A program made the position numbers and the translations under genes. DNA of 64,000 bases from Asaia sp037151935 (GTDB lineage: Bacteria > Pseudomonadota > Alphaproteobacteria > Acetobacterales > Acetobacteraceae): NCBI RefSeq assembly GCF_051628905.1, contig NZ_CP157575.1:2356001-2420000 (forward strand). Direction: 5' to 3'. Numbering within the stretch: the stretch's first letter is position 1; every line of letters starts with the position of its first letter. The notes below the pieces were generated by a model. It saw nothing but the letters and a program-made list of their open reading frames with translations. It had not been told where the DNA came from and searched no databases. This document shows positions 8,386-16,776 of the stretch, in pieces.

Positions 8386-9561
8386 ATGAAGAAAAAGCAG
8401 CTCAATATTGGTCTGATCGGTTCGGGTTTCATGGGGCAGGCCCATGCCGATGCCTATCGACGGGCGTCACTGCTCTATCGCGATCTTCCGGCCTTGCCGC
8501 ACCTCTCGATGCTGGCAGACGCCACGCCTGAACTGGCCGAAAAAGCGGCTCGCCGCTTAGGTTTCGAGCGATCAACAGGGGATTGGCGGGTATTGGTCAA
8601 CGATCCTGCAATCGATGTGGTCGATATCACCTCGCCCAATCTGTTTCACAAGGAAATGGCGCTGGAGGCGATTGCGGCTGGCAAGCATGTCTATTGCGAA
8701 AAGCCGCTTGCCCTGAGTGCACAGGACGCTGCGGAAATGACCCTCGCCGCCCTACAAGCGGGAGTGAAGACCATGGTGGCGTTCAATAACATCAAGACGC
8801 CCGCGGCGCTTTACGCAAAACAGATTATCGAGCGCGGTGATATCGGACGCCCGACGCGGTTCAGGGCGTGGTTCGATCAGGGTTTTTACAACGATCCGAA
8901 CCTGCCTTTTTCGTGGCGTCTGAGGCGCAGCGAGGCCGGGTCTGGCGCGTTGAGCGATCTGGGCTCGCATGTGATTGCTGTGGGGCAATTTCTGATGGGC
9001 GATATCACCGCGACCATCGCACAGAACCAGACAATGTTCCGGCAAAGGCCGGTGCCGGAAGCCGGGTCGGGCTATGGCGCGACCCTCGGCGCAAATGCCG
9101 TCTGGGCCGATGTCGAGAATGAGGACCAGATTCAGGCTCTCGTGCAGTTTGCCTCCGGTGCCGGGGGAACGATCGAGGCGTCACGCATCGCGGCAGGCAA
9201 GATTTTCGGGGTGTACTGGGAAGTCTCCGGCACGGAAGGAACGCTCATCATGGATGGCGAGCGGTTCAATGAGCTCAAGCTCTATCGTTTTGGCGACGAA
9301 AAAACGGATCGCGGCTTTCGAACCCTGCTCGTCGGCAGCCAGGTGCCCCAGTTCTCGGCCTTTTTCGGTTTCGATTTTGGGGGGGGCGGCCTCGGCTATT
9401 TCGATGTGAAAGTCATCGAGGTGCATGACCTCATCACCGGCATCATGTCTGAAGGTGCCTGCTTCCCGGCTTTCGATTTCGGCCTGCGCAACCAGCAGAT
9501 CATGGATGCCATGGAGGCCTCCGTTCACAGCCGCAGCTGGCAGATCCTGCCATCTGCATGA
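8386..9561 (+). CDS. Gfo/Idh/MocA-family NAD(P)-dependent oxidoreductase
   Basis: Cytoplasmic dehydrogenase of 391 residues. The N-terminal Rossmann fold begins with IGLIGSGFMGQAHADAY, and the Gfo/Idh signature EKP occurs in HVYCEKPLALS at about residue 105. The C-terminal alpha/beta domain has the usual substrate-side DLGSH motif at about residue 190. It resembles sugar or inositol dehydrogenases of catabolic operons, but its substrate cannot be read from sequence. A GGGAGC site precedes the ATG. It lies 108 bp after iolE and 54 bp before the next Gfo/Idh gene, so the four genes probably share a transcript. Confidence 0.85.
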   Translation: MKKKQLNIGLIGSGFMGQAHADAYRRASLLYRDLPALPHLSMLADATPELAEKAARRLGFERSTGDWRVLVNDPAIDVVDITSPNLFHKEMALEAIAAGKHVYCEKPLALSAQDAAEMTLAALQAGVKTMVAFNNIKTPAALYAKQIIERGDIGRPTRFRAWFDQGFYNDPNLPFSWRLRRSEAGSGALSDLGSHVIAVGQFLMGDITATIAQNQTMFRQRPVPEAGSGYGATLGANAVWADVENEDQIQALVQFASGAGGTIEASRIAAGKIFGVYWEVSGTEGTLIMDGERFNELKLYRFGDEKTDRGFRTLLVGSQVPQFSAFFGFDFGGGGLGYFDVKVIEVHDLITGIMSEGACFPAFDFGLRNQQIMDAMEASVHSRSWQILPSA

Positions 9562-9615
9562 GCGCGTGCGCCCCGGATTTGCGACATCCCCATACCCTGA
9601 CAGGGAGCAAGAAAC

Positions 9616-10629
9616 ATGTCTTTTCCTTCCACTTTGCCTGAACCCGATCGTCTCGATCCGGCCAGCATTCCGTCGCTCAGATGGGGGGTGATCGGTCCGG
9701 GTTGGATAGCCGAGCGTTTCGTCACATCGGTCCAGAAATTCACCACTCAGAAAATTATCGGAATCGAGTCACGCGATGGCGCGCGTGCGGCGGAATTTGC
9801 GCGTCGTTTCTCCATTCCCCACGCCTTTGACGGGGATATGTGCGATCATCCCGAGATCGATGCGCTCTATATCGCGACGCCTCATCCTTTCCATTTCGAC
9901 ATGGCCAGGCGCGCACTGGAGGCAGGCAAACCCGTACTGGTCGAAAAGCCGATATGCGTTGCGGCGCATGAACTGGATTCGCTCATCGCGCTGGCCAAAC
10001 GACGCGATGTGTTTTTGATGGAAGCGTTCTGGACGGATTTCCTTCCCAAATTTTCCGTGCTGCGCAAGGTGCTGCAGGTTGGCCTTGTCGGCGACGTAAC
10101 AAGTGTTCTGGCCGATCATGGAGAGTTTTTCCTGCCGGACCATCGCATCATGCGCGCCGATCTGGGCGGCGGCCCGATGCTCGATCTGGGCACTTATGTG
10201 GTCGGGCTGGCAACGGGCATTCTGGGGCGCCCTGATCATGTTCTGGCCCAGACGACGCCCGCAGAGAGCGGAGTGGACGGCCAGACAGGCATGCTGTTGC
10301 ACTACCGCAGTGGCGCGCAGGCCGTTCTGCATACGACCCTCCTCTCGCATACGCCCTGTCATGCCGTCATTGCCGGAAGAAAAGGCATGATCACCATGGC
10401 GGGCAAATTCTATACGCCCGGCCCTTTCATCGTGCAGGCCAATGACCTCTCGACGCAGTGCGTTTTCGATGAACCGCGTTCGGCCTATGACGGGTTGCAT
10501 TATCAGGTCGAACATATGGCCTGGTGTCTCGGTCAGGGGCTGAAACAATCGCCCATCAGACCGCTTTCAGCGTCGCGGCTGACCCTTGAGACGATGGATC
10601 GCGCCCGCGAGGCCGGGCGCGTAATTTGA
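9616..10629 (+). CDS. Gfo/Idh/MocA-family oxidoreductase (xylose/dihydrodiol dehydrogenase-like)
   Basis: Dehydrogenase of 337 residues. The Rossmann start is WGVIGPGWIAERF near residue 23. EKP appears in PVLVEKPICV at about residue 115, followed by MEAFWTDFLPKF, a pattern seen in the branch containing D-xylose dehydrogenase and dihydrodiol dehydrogenase. The LDLGTYV motif marks the C-terminal domain. The good GGAG site before the ATG and tight spacing place it in the iolE operon. Exact substrate unknown; it may recycle keto-sugars produced by the neighbouring enzymes. Confidence 0.83.
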   Translation: MSFPSTLPEPDRLDPASIPSLRWGVIGPGWIAERFVTSVQKFTTQKIIGIESRDGARAAEFARRFSIPHAFDGDMCDHPEIDALYIATPHPFHFDMARRALEAGKPVLVEKPICVAAHELDSLIALAKRRDVFLMEAFWTDFLPKFSVLRKVLQVGLVGDVTSVLADHGEFFLPDHRIMRADLGGGPMLDLGTYVVGLATGILGRPDHVLAQTTPAESGVDGQTGMLLHYRSGAQAVLHTTLLSHTPCHAVIAGRKGMITMAGKFYTPGPFIVQANDLSTQCVFDEPRSAYDGLHYQVEHMAWCLGQGLKQSPIRPLSASRLTLETMDRAREAGRVI

Positions 10630-10657
10630 TGAAAAACGGTTTCGGGAGACTGGCAGA

Positions 10658-11659
10658 ATGACGACACTTGCCTTGTTCGGCGCTGGCCGTATCGGTCAGG
10701 TCCACGCGCGCAATCTGATGGCCATGCAGGATATGAAACTGGTGGCTGTCGCAGACCCGATCGCGTCTTCCGCGCGTGAAGACCTGCTGGCGCGCAGTCA
10801 GGCGCGATTAAGTGACGCAGAGGCGATTTTTGCCGATCCTGATATCGACGCCTATCTGATTGCGAGCCCGACAGATACTCATGAGTCGCTGTTGCGTCAG
10901 GCCGCACGCACGGGCAAACCGGTTTTTTGCGAAAAACCCGTCAGCCTCGATTTCAGGAAGGTGATTGATGTTGCCCGCGAAATTGACGCGGCAGGCAATC
11001 CTGTCATGCTCGGGTTTCAGCGCCGCTATGACCCTGATTTTCTGCGCGTGAAAGAAGAAATCGCCTCCGGCCGCTCGGGGCGCGTTCAGCATATTGTCAT
11101 GCATACGCGCGACCCATCGCCCCCACCTGTCAGCTATATCAAGTCATCTGGCGGTTTGTTTCGCGATCAGGCCATTCATGATTTCGACATGACGCGCTAT
11201 CTTCTGGGAGAAGAAATCGTGTCCGTCTGCGCTACGGGTGCCTGTCTGATCGACCCGGCGATAGGGGAGGCGGGTGATATCGATACTGCGATGATCACGC
11301 TGCGCTCGGAGAGTGGTCGCCTGGTGCAGATGATCAATGCCCGGCATGCGGCCTTCGGTTATGATCAGAGGCTCGAAGCGGTCTGTGAAAAACGGATTTT
11401 CTATGTCGCCAATCAGCCGGTCACGAATCTGGTCAGCGCCGATGCACAGGGGTTTACATCCTCGCCGCCTTTGGGCGATTTCATTGCGCGATTTGCAGAG
11501 GCCTATCGAGCCGAGATGAATGCGTTTCGCGCACTTGTCCAGCAGGGGAAATCTCCGCTTGCCACGATGCGCGATGGTGTCGAAGCCCAGAGGCTGGCCG
11601 AGGCGGCCGCTCAGTCTCTGAAATCGGGTCGACCTGTTGCAGTCTCTGCCGTCACGTGA
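10658..11659 (+). CDS. IolG-like inositol 2-dehydrogenase
   Basis: NAD-dependent dehydrogenase of 333 residues, very like myo-inositol 2-dehydrogenase (IolG), which oxidises inositol to 2-keto-inositol, the substrate of IolE. Features seen are GAGRIGQVHARNL at the N-terminus, FCEKPVSLDF at about residue 90, GFQRRYDPDF, the RDPSPPP segment, and FRDQAIHDFDMTRYL with its catalytic D-x3-H type region. GEAGDIDTAM later in the chain is also IolG-like. It lies 28 bp after the previous Gfo/Idh gene, with GGGAG before the ATG, and ends the operon. Pairing with the IolE-like gene makes cyclitol catabolism the best guess for the cluster. Confidence 0.82.
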   Translation: MTTLALFGAGRIGQVHARNLMAMQDMKLVAVADPIASSAREDLLARSQARLSDAEAIFADPDIDAYLIASPTDTHESLLRQAARTGKPVFCEKPVSLDFRKVIDVAREIDAAGNPVMLGFQRRYDPDFLRVKEEIASGRSGRVQHIVMHTRDPSPPPVSYIKSSGGLFRDQAIHDFDMTRYLLGEEIVSVCATGACLIDPAIGEAGDIDTAMITLRSESGRLVQMINARHAAFGYDQRLEAVCEKRIFYVANQPVTNLVSADAQGFTSSPPLGDFIARFAEAYRAEMNAFRALVQQGKSPLATMRDGVEAQRLAEAAAQSLKSGRPVAVSAVT

Positions 11660-12149
11660 CGCTACCGTTCAGGCGAGACGCATGTTTTACCGACCGGAGA
11701 GGCGATAACAGAATACAGGATTTGGAGCATGTGATGGACTGTTGAATGATTCCTGCACCGTAAATCAAGTTTATCGACTTCAAGGTCGTCCAGATTAATT
11801 CTGACACAGAAGGCACAACATAATATCGAGGGCACAGCAAGAATTTTTATCAAACTGATCGTTCAATAGTCGTGATGTTATGAGATTTGAAGATAAGTAA
11901 ATTACAGATTTGTATGATTATATTATCAGAATTACTGAAGTAAAAAACATAATTCGAGATCTATTTATTTCAAAATATACTTTTTGAATAAATAATAGTA
12001 GTGGCCGTTTATATCGGCTATATTAAAAAAATATACAGGAAAAATCTATAAACGATTGTCGAAACTGTATGGCGTGTCTGGCATTAGCAGCAACGTACTT
12101 TTTTGATCCGCGTTCGCCGAGCGCATGTAAATTATCTTTGGGAGCAATT
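11660..12149. other. AT-rich intergenic region without a visible gene
   Basis: About 490 bases separate the inositol-type operon from the next gene. From about 11,860 to 12,060 the DNA is strikingly AT-rich compared with the GC-rich surroundings. I see no coding sequence, tRNA or strong terminator. It may contain the promoter of the Gfo/Idh gene at 12,150 and looks like the left edge of an acquired segment. Confidence 0.55.
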
Positions 12150-13211
12150 GTGTTGAACGAAACAATCAATGTCGTGCTCGTCGGATATGGATATGTTGGA
12201 AAGACATTTCACGCACCGTACATAAAGTCGCTGCAGGAAATGACATTGTATGGGATCGTCTCTCACAATTCGGAAAAAGTGCATGCCGACTACCCGGGCC
12301 TGAAGATCTATAGCGATGCTGATGACGTGTTTGCCGATGAGAATGTCGATCTTGTTATCCTCGCGACCCCCAACGATACTCACGCAGAATATGCCGAGAA
12401 AGCATTGCGTGCTGGAAAGCATGTCCTCGTAGAAAAGCCGTTTACACTTACCGTAGACGAGGCGCGAAATGTCATTGAAACAGCGCGCCTCAACGATCGG
12501 GTGCTCGCTGTTTTTCATAATCGACGCTGGGATAGTGATTTTCTGACGATACGGTCGGCAATCGAGCGAAACCTCATCGGAAGGGTCGTGCATTTCGAGT
12601 CTCGAATTGACCGATACCGTCCGGAAGTACGTGATAGGTGGCGTGAAGCCAATAAACCCGGTGCTGGAGTTTTGTTTGATATAGGCCCGCATCTGATCGA
12701 TCAGGCATTACAGCTATTTGGACTACCGGACCATGTCACCGCGTCACTCGCAAACCAACGTGAGAACTCGCTGATAGACGATTGGGCACATATTATTCTG
12801 TGCTATGGCCAGAAGCGAGTTATCCTGCACACCAGTTCCCTGTGTGCCAGCGGGTCAGACCGGTTCGTCGTGCATGGTACACATGGGAGCTTGGTCAAGA
12901 AACTGGCGGACCCACAGGAAGACCAGTTACGCAGAGGGTTGAAACCGGGTTCAGACAAATGGGGAGATGATCCGGACAGTCTCAAAATCTATGATGCAGA
13001 TGCCAGATTGCACGAAGAGGCTGCCCAGTCGGGCGATCAGCGGAACCTTTATAAACGTTTGGCCGCCGCAATTCGCTGCAAAGTGCCTAACCCTGTCAGG
13101 CCTATAGAAGCGTTGGCAGTCCAGGCCGTTTTGGAAGCAGCCTATCAATCCCATCAGGAAAACCGCTCTGTCTCACTCAGTCTTACTGAAGAGGAACGAG
13201 ATAGTTGGTGA
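12150..13211 (+). CDS. Gfo/Idh/MocA-family oxidoreductase, YvaA/IolW-like
   Basis: Dehydrogenase of about 353 residues in the branch that includes scyllo-inositol dehydrogenase (NADP+) and YdgJ/YvaA. Seen: INVVLVGYGYVGKTFHAPYI, EKP in HVLVEKPFTLTVDEA, HNRRWDSDFLT and FDIGPHLIDQALQLFG. The reading frame is open from 12,069, but the Rossmann fold begins just after a GTG at 12,150 preceded by GGGAG. A TTG at 12,153 is equally possible. Codon use is AT-richer than in the operon before it, which suggests a different history. It may reduce keto-inositols or other keto-sugars; substrate unproven. Confidence 0.78.
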   Translation: MLNETINVVLVGYGYVGKTFHAPYIKSLQEMTLYGIVSHNSEKVHADYPGLKIYSDADDVFADENVDLVILATPNDTHAEYAEKALRAGKHVLVEKPFTLTVDEARNVIETARLNDRVLAVFHNRRWDSDFLTIRSAIERNLIGRVVHFESRIDRYRPEVRDRWREANKPGAGVLFDIGPHLIDQALQLFGLPDHVTASLANQRENSLIDDWAHIILCYGQKRVILHTSSLCASGSDRFVVHGTHGSLVKKLADPQEDQLRRGLKPGSDKWGDDPDSLKIYDADARLHEEAAQSGDQRNLYKRLAAAIRCKVPNPVRPIEALAVQAVLEAAYQSHQENRSVSLSLTEEERDSW

Positions 13212-13493
13212 TATGCCCCTCTGACATCGCGAGTTTGAGGCATCCGATCTTGTGACAGGCAATCTCCATCTCTGTTGACCAGTCAGATAATCACTTGTCT
13301 GTTTCGGGGCCTTAAAAGCTCCGGGCAACATCGCTCAACATGGATGAATAGCCACTTCGATCGCTTGTTTCTGTCAGGTTTCGGCCTGCAAACTCAGGTG
13401 GAGAGGCGTCCTGATCACTGATGCGGCTGTTCCGCTGTTTCCAATGCTTCCCCGGTTTGATGTATCGTTGGTCGTGCTAACGAAGGGTCCGTT

Positions 13494-14519
13494 TTGATAA
13501 TGACAAGGCTAGCAATAACCAGACGAGATATCTTTGGAGCCGTAGCTGTTGTAGCTTCAACGCAGGTGCAAGGCGTTACCGCTGCTCCTGTGGGCGCAAG
13601 TCCATCGATGCCTGCACGCTTGCGTCCGCCCGGCTCCTCCGAAGATGCACAAGTACCACCGCCGCAAATTCATCACTCTGATGCCCGGCCGGTTCTGGAA
13701 AAGGCACGGCTCCATTTACTTTATAGCCAGGCTAGCTGGAGCGAAGGGCCCGCCTGGTGGCCGCAACAGAGAACGCTCATATGGAGCGACGTTGTAGGGC
13801 GCCGTGTGCTGGGTTGGCGCGAAGACGGGGCGGTAGACGTTCTGCTTGATGCCACGCCTTTTATCAACGGTAATGCGGTGGCGCCAGACGGGCGAATTTT
13901 TCACTGCGAGCACGGTCATCGTGCCATCAGTTTCTCTCGCGGTTCAGAGAGTCCTCAGATCGTCGCTACACAGGCCGATGGACAGCGTCTCAATGCCCCC
14001 AACGATATAGTCGTCGCCAACGATGGCTCCGTCTGGTTCAGCGAACCGACTTTCGGTATCGAAAATCCCAAGCAAGGAGTTCGGTCTCGTTCCGAGAGCG
14101 GGAGAACCTCGATCTGCTGTCTCGGGCGCGACGGTATCACGCGCCGTGTTGCTGACATGACTCAACCTAACGGCGTAGCGTTCTCTCCGGATAACCGTAT
14201 CTTTTATGCGTCACAGACGCCTGAACACGGCGAGGGTGAGATTGCGATCTTCGCGTTTGATCGTTTGGGCAACCGCTTGTCAAATCGACGTCGTTTCGCG
14301 ACGGTTCCCCATGGCATTCCTGATGGGTTTACCGCAGATCGACGAGGCTGGGTCTGGAGCAGTTCCGGGATAGGCATTGAGGTTTTCGACTCATCGGGTC
14401 GTCATCTGGCTACTGTCCCTACACCGCATCTCTGTAGTAATTGCGAATTCGATAGTGAGCAGAAACGCTTATTCATCACCGGTGCTGAAGCGCTGTGGGT
14501 TCTACAGCTTAACGCCTGA
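13494..14519 (+). CDS. Tat-exported SMP-30/gluconolactonase-like protein
   Basis: Predicted secreted beta-propeller of about 341 residues (SMP-30/gluconolactonase/LRE family). These enzymes hydrolyse aldonolactones using a divalent metal. A twin-arginine motif (TRRDIFGA) opens the protein. The propeller starts at about residue 85 with WSEGPAWWPQQRTLIWSDV, whose Glu is a usual metal ligand. LNAPNDIVV, QPNGVAFSPD and DGFTADRRGWVW follow as the other ligand-bearing blades. A TTG at 13,494 has the best ribosome-site spacing (AAGGG); an ATG at 13,500 is an alternative. A periplasmic lactonase fits well beside sugar-oxidising dehydrogenases that make lactones. It lies in the AT-richer segment. Confidence 0.83.
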   Translation: MIMTRLAITRRDIFGAVAVVASTQVQGVTAAPVGASPSMPARLRPPGSSEDAQVPPPQIHHSDARPVLEKARLHLLYSQASWSEGPAWWPQQRTLIWSDVVGRRVLGWREDGAVDVLLDATPFINGNAVAPDGRIFHCEHGHRAISFSRGSESPQIVATQADGQRLNAPNDIVVANDGSVWFSEPTFGIENPKQGVRSRSESGRTSICCLGRDGITRRVADMTQPNGVAFSPDNRIFYASQTPEHGEGEIAIFAFDRLGNRLSNRRRFATVPHGIPDGFTADRRGWVWSSSGIGIEVFDSSGRHLATVPTPHLCSNCEFDSEQKRLFITGAEALWVLQLNA

Positions 14520-14548
14520 GCAGCGTGCATCATGGTCTGGTAAATTAG

Positions 14549-14683
14549 CTGCCGACGGGGGAGACGCTGGGTTGGCTTCACTACGGGACGATAATCTGTC
14601 GTGCGAACCTTGATAGGTATTATCCAACCTATAGCTTCCCTGATGCTTGGGCAGTGCGTAACGAATGGGCTGCTTCAAATTAA
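14549..14683 (+). pseudogene. Possible C-terminal remnant of an unidentified gene
   Basis: A 44-codon open frame with no start codon runs from just after a TAG to a TAA. Its translation is protein-like and aromatic-rich, with segments such as GETLGWLHYG and YSFPDAWAVRNEWAA. The frame differs from that of the gluconolactonase gene upstream. It could be the tail of a deleted gene. I do not recognise the family and chance is possible. Confidence 0.22.
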
Positions 14684-14818
14684 GTCTTTTTCCGATCCGG
14701 GATAATATATTTTTCGGTCATGATAATCCGGAACGATACGAATTCTTACTGTTGGTTCTTGTGGAATGTCCTGCGGTACCCGAAAATATGAATGTATTCG
14801 GGAGAAAAAAGACAAATT

Positions 14819-14855
14819 CTGACCCTGCATCTATTCTGGTCGGATGCAGAGTCAG
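14819..14855. repeat. Imperfect inverted repeat
   Basis: CTGACCCTGCATC (14819-14831) and GATGCAGAGTCAG (14843-14855) pair at 12 of 13 positions around an 11-base loop. It sits between the convergent gluconolactonase and monooxygenase genes. A T-run is missing on both sides, so a terminator is possible but not clear. Confidence 0.35.
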
Positions 14856-14889
14856 GATTGTTGCTTTCAGTATGAAATGCCAGGAAGAT

Positions 14890-15165
14890 CTAGATTTCTT
14901 CAATTTGATGTATTTGAACCTGAAGGCCGTGTAATTTTAGAAATTCGCCTAGGGCAATAAATGGAGCACTTTTGGTATGTGCATCGAGGAATTCTGGTCC
15001 CTCCCACTCTTCGTCGAAAAAGAAGGTGAAGGACTGCTTATCGACATAAGATTGATATTTCAGACAGCCTTTCTCTGTTTTGGCATGTTGTACGAGAGGT
15101 CGTATGTTTGAACTCAGATCATCATAAGAATCGCTATTTCCGCTTATAATGGCAAAAATCTTCAT
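14890..15165 (-). CDS. Antibiotic biosynthesis monooxygenase (YgiN-type) domain protein
   Basis: Protein of about 91 residues with the dimeric alpha/beta-barrel ABM fold. Seen: the N-terminal strand MKIFAIISG, the motif TEKGCLKYQSYVD, and FFFDEEWEGPEFLDAHTKSAPF, a variant of the usual E-x-W-x(5)-L-x-x-H pattern. Family members are cofactor-free quinol or polyketide monooxygenases. It is alone on the minus strand inside AT-rich DNA. The start could be the ATG at 15,165 or a GTG one codon earlier; the ribosome site is weak. Substrate unknown. Confidence 0.72.
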   Translation of the reverse strand: MKIFAIISGNSDSYDDLSSNIRPLVQHAKTEKGCLKYQSYVDKQSFTFFFDEEWEGPEFLDAHTKSAPFIALGEFLKLHGLQVQIHQIEEI

Positions 15166-15683
15166 CACTGGACTATTCCATTTTCTGTCTATTATTCAGC
15201 TTTATCAAGCTGCTTGACGGAATGATATAATGTCATTTGTTTCGACGCAGAGGTATAACGCGATTCTACCAAACTTGCCTTTTTTCCCCATCTCGCGAGA
15301 CCCTCAGAGAACAGACGTGTCTCTCAGGGTTCATTTGCCGTGATGCGCGTCAACCGTGAGTCATTGCCTCGTTTTCGCGTTACGTCTGCAGGGTCAGAAT
15401 TTTCGCTCAATAGAGCAGCGCGGCCGCTTGCACTGCCTGATTCCACGCAGTCGCTCCCATCACGTTCTGATTCACCTCGTGCGGTAGCGCAGGCAGGGAG
15501 AAGGGATCCCCATCGCTGACCCTCGCCGTACATCTCCCTGCGAGTCGCCATGATGGATAATATTTTTCGGCGCGTTTCATGAATGGGTGGCATAGGCCTA
15601 TGCCGGATTCACGATCTAATAAGGTTGGTTACCTCACGCTACGCTCTTGCCAACCGGGGAAAACGGATGAGGAGGGCCGAATT
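15166..15683. other. Intergenic region with a short palindrome
   Basis: About 500 bases between divergent genes. A 13-base palindrome (TCAAGCTGCTTGA, 15205-15217) overlaps a CAGCTT/AAGCTG hairpin (15197-15212) and lies some 30-50 bp upstream of the monooxygenase start, where an operator would be expected. I see no convincing gene; short open frames here lack ribosome sites and family features. Confidence 0.4.
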
Positions 15684-16013
15684 ATGGCTGAGAAAACCCA
15701 TACTGCCCAGAAGGCTTTCGGTGACATGGCACCGGATCTGGCGCGGTACACCGACCGGATCCTGTTCGACGAGGTCTGGGCGCGGCCTGGCCTCACCCCG
15801 CGTGAACGCTGCATGGTGACGATTACCTGCCTGATTGCGCTTTATCGTGGCAACGAACTCGGTTTCCACCTGCGCAAGGCGCTGGATACCGGGGTCACGC
15901 GGGAGGAGATCATCGAAATCATCACCCATCTGGCCTTTTATTCCGGCTGGCCCACAGCCTCTTCTGCGCTCGCCATCGCGAGGCAGGTTTTTGTAGATGA
16001 TAAGGAATCCTGA
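15684..16013 (+). CDS. Carboxymuconolactone decarboxylase family protein
   Basis: Small all-helical protein of about 109 residues, CMD/AhpD-like fold. Seen: DEVWARPGLTPRERCMVTITCLIAL at about residues 29-53 and THLAFYSGWPTASSAL near the C-terminus. Both match the typical CMD domain. There is no CxxC pair, so it is not an AhpD peroxidase; it is closer to the decarboxylase-like branch of unknown substrate. The reading frame opens at 15,579, but the ATG at 15,684 has GGAGGG eight bases before it. It is followed after 3 bp by an SDR gene, forming an operon. Confidence 0.83.
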   Translation: MAEKTHTAQKAFGDMAPDLARYTDRILFDEVWARPGLTPRERCMVTITCLIALYRGNELGFHLRKALDTGVTREEIIEIITHLAFYSGWPTASSALAIARQVFVDDKES

Positions 16014-16016
16014 ACC

Positions 16017-16757
16017 ATGACCCAGAACATTGCCGGAAAAATCGTCGTCATCACCGGGGCGAGCAGCGGTCTTGGTGAAGCTGTGGCGCGGCGTCTGGTC
16101 GCAGAGGGCGCCAAAATTGTGATCGGTGCTCGCCGCACGCACCGTCTTGAGGCCCTGGCCGATGCCCTGGGCCTTGATCGCAAGGCGATCGTCAAGACCG
16201 ATGTGAGCAAGGCCGATCAGGTTCAGGCGCTGGTTGATCAGGCCATCAGCCTTTATGGTCGTGTCGATGTGCTGATCAATAACGCCGGGCTCATGCCGTC
16301 ATCGCCGCTCGAAAAACGCGATATCGCCGCCTGGGATGCGATGATCGACATCAATCTCAAGGGCACACTTTACGGTATTGCCGCTGTGCTGCCGCAGATG
16401 CAGCATCAGAAAAGCGGTCATATCATTAATGTGGCGTCTGTGGCCGGGCACAAGGTCGGGCCGGGCGGTGCGGTTTATTCGGCCACGAAAACCGCCGTGC
16501 GGGTGTTGTCGGAGGGGCTGCGTCAGGAAGTGAAAGCCTATAATATCCGCACCACCATCATCTCCCCCGGTGCGGTGGCAACTGAACTGACCGGCAGCGT
16601 CACCGATGCAGATACGGCCCAGCGCATGAAAGCGTTCTACGAACAGGTGGCCATCCCGCCGGAATCTTTCGCCGAGACGGTGCTCTTTGCGATGAGCCAG
16701 CCCGAGGCGGTGGATATCAACGAGATCCTGTTCCGTCCCACGGCGCAGGAATACTGA
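16017..16757 (+). CDS. Short-chain dehydrogenase/reductase (SDR)
   Basis: Classical SDR of 246 residues. The cofactor motif is TGASSGLG at about residues 13-20 and NNAG follows at about residue 87. The catalytic Ser is in NVASVAGHK and Tyr-x-x-x-Lys in VYSATKTA. ARRTHRLEAL after the second strand suggests NADP preference. AAGGA lies before the ATG. It is translated just after the CMD gene and converges with the LysR gene. Likely reduces a small carbonyl compound; many such enzymes in acetic acid bacteria act on keto-sugars or aldehydes. Confidence 0.88.
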   Translation: MTQNIAGKIVVITGASSGLGEAVARRLVAEGAKIVIGARRTHRLEALADALGLDRKAIVKTDVSKADQVQALVDQAISLYGRVDVLINNAGLMPSSPLEKRDIAAWDAMIDINLKGTLYGIAAVLPQMQHQKSGHIINVASVAGHKVGPGGAVYSATKTAVRVLSEGLRQEVKAYNIRTTIISPGAVATELTGSVTDADTAQRMKAFYEQVAIPPESFAETVLFAMSQPEAVDINEILFRPTAQEY

Positions 16758-16776
16758 ATAGCGTCCCCACCCTCGT

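Noticed and set aside
14665..14934. Plus-strand frame of 89 residues
   Set aside because: It overlaps the end of the monooxygenase gene, contains the inverted repeat, and has no family features.
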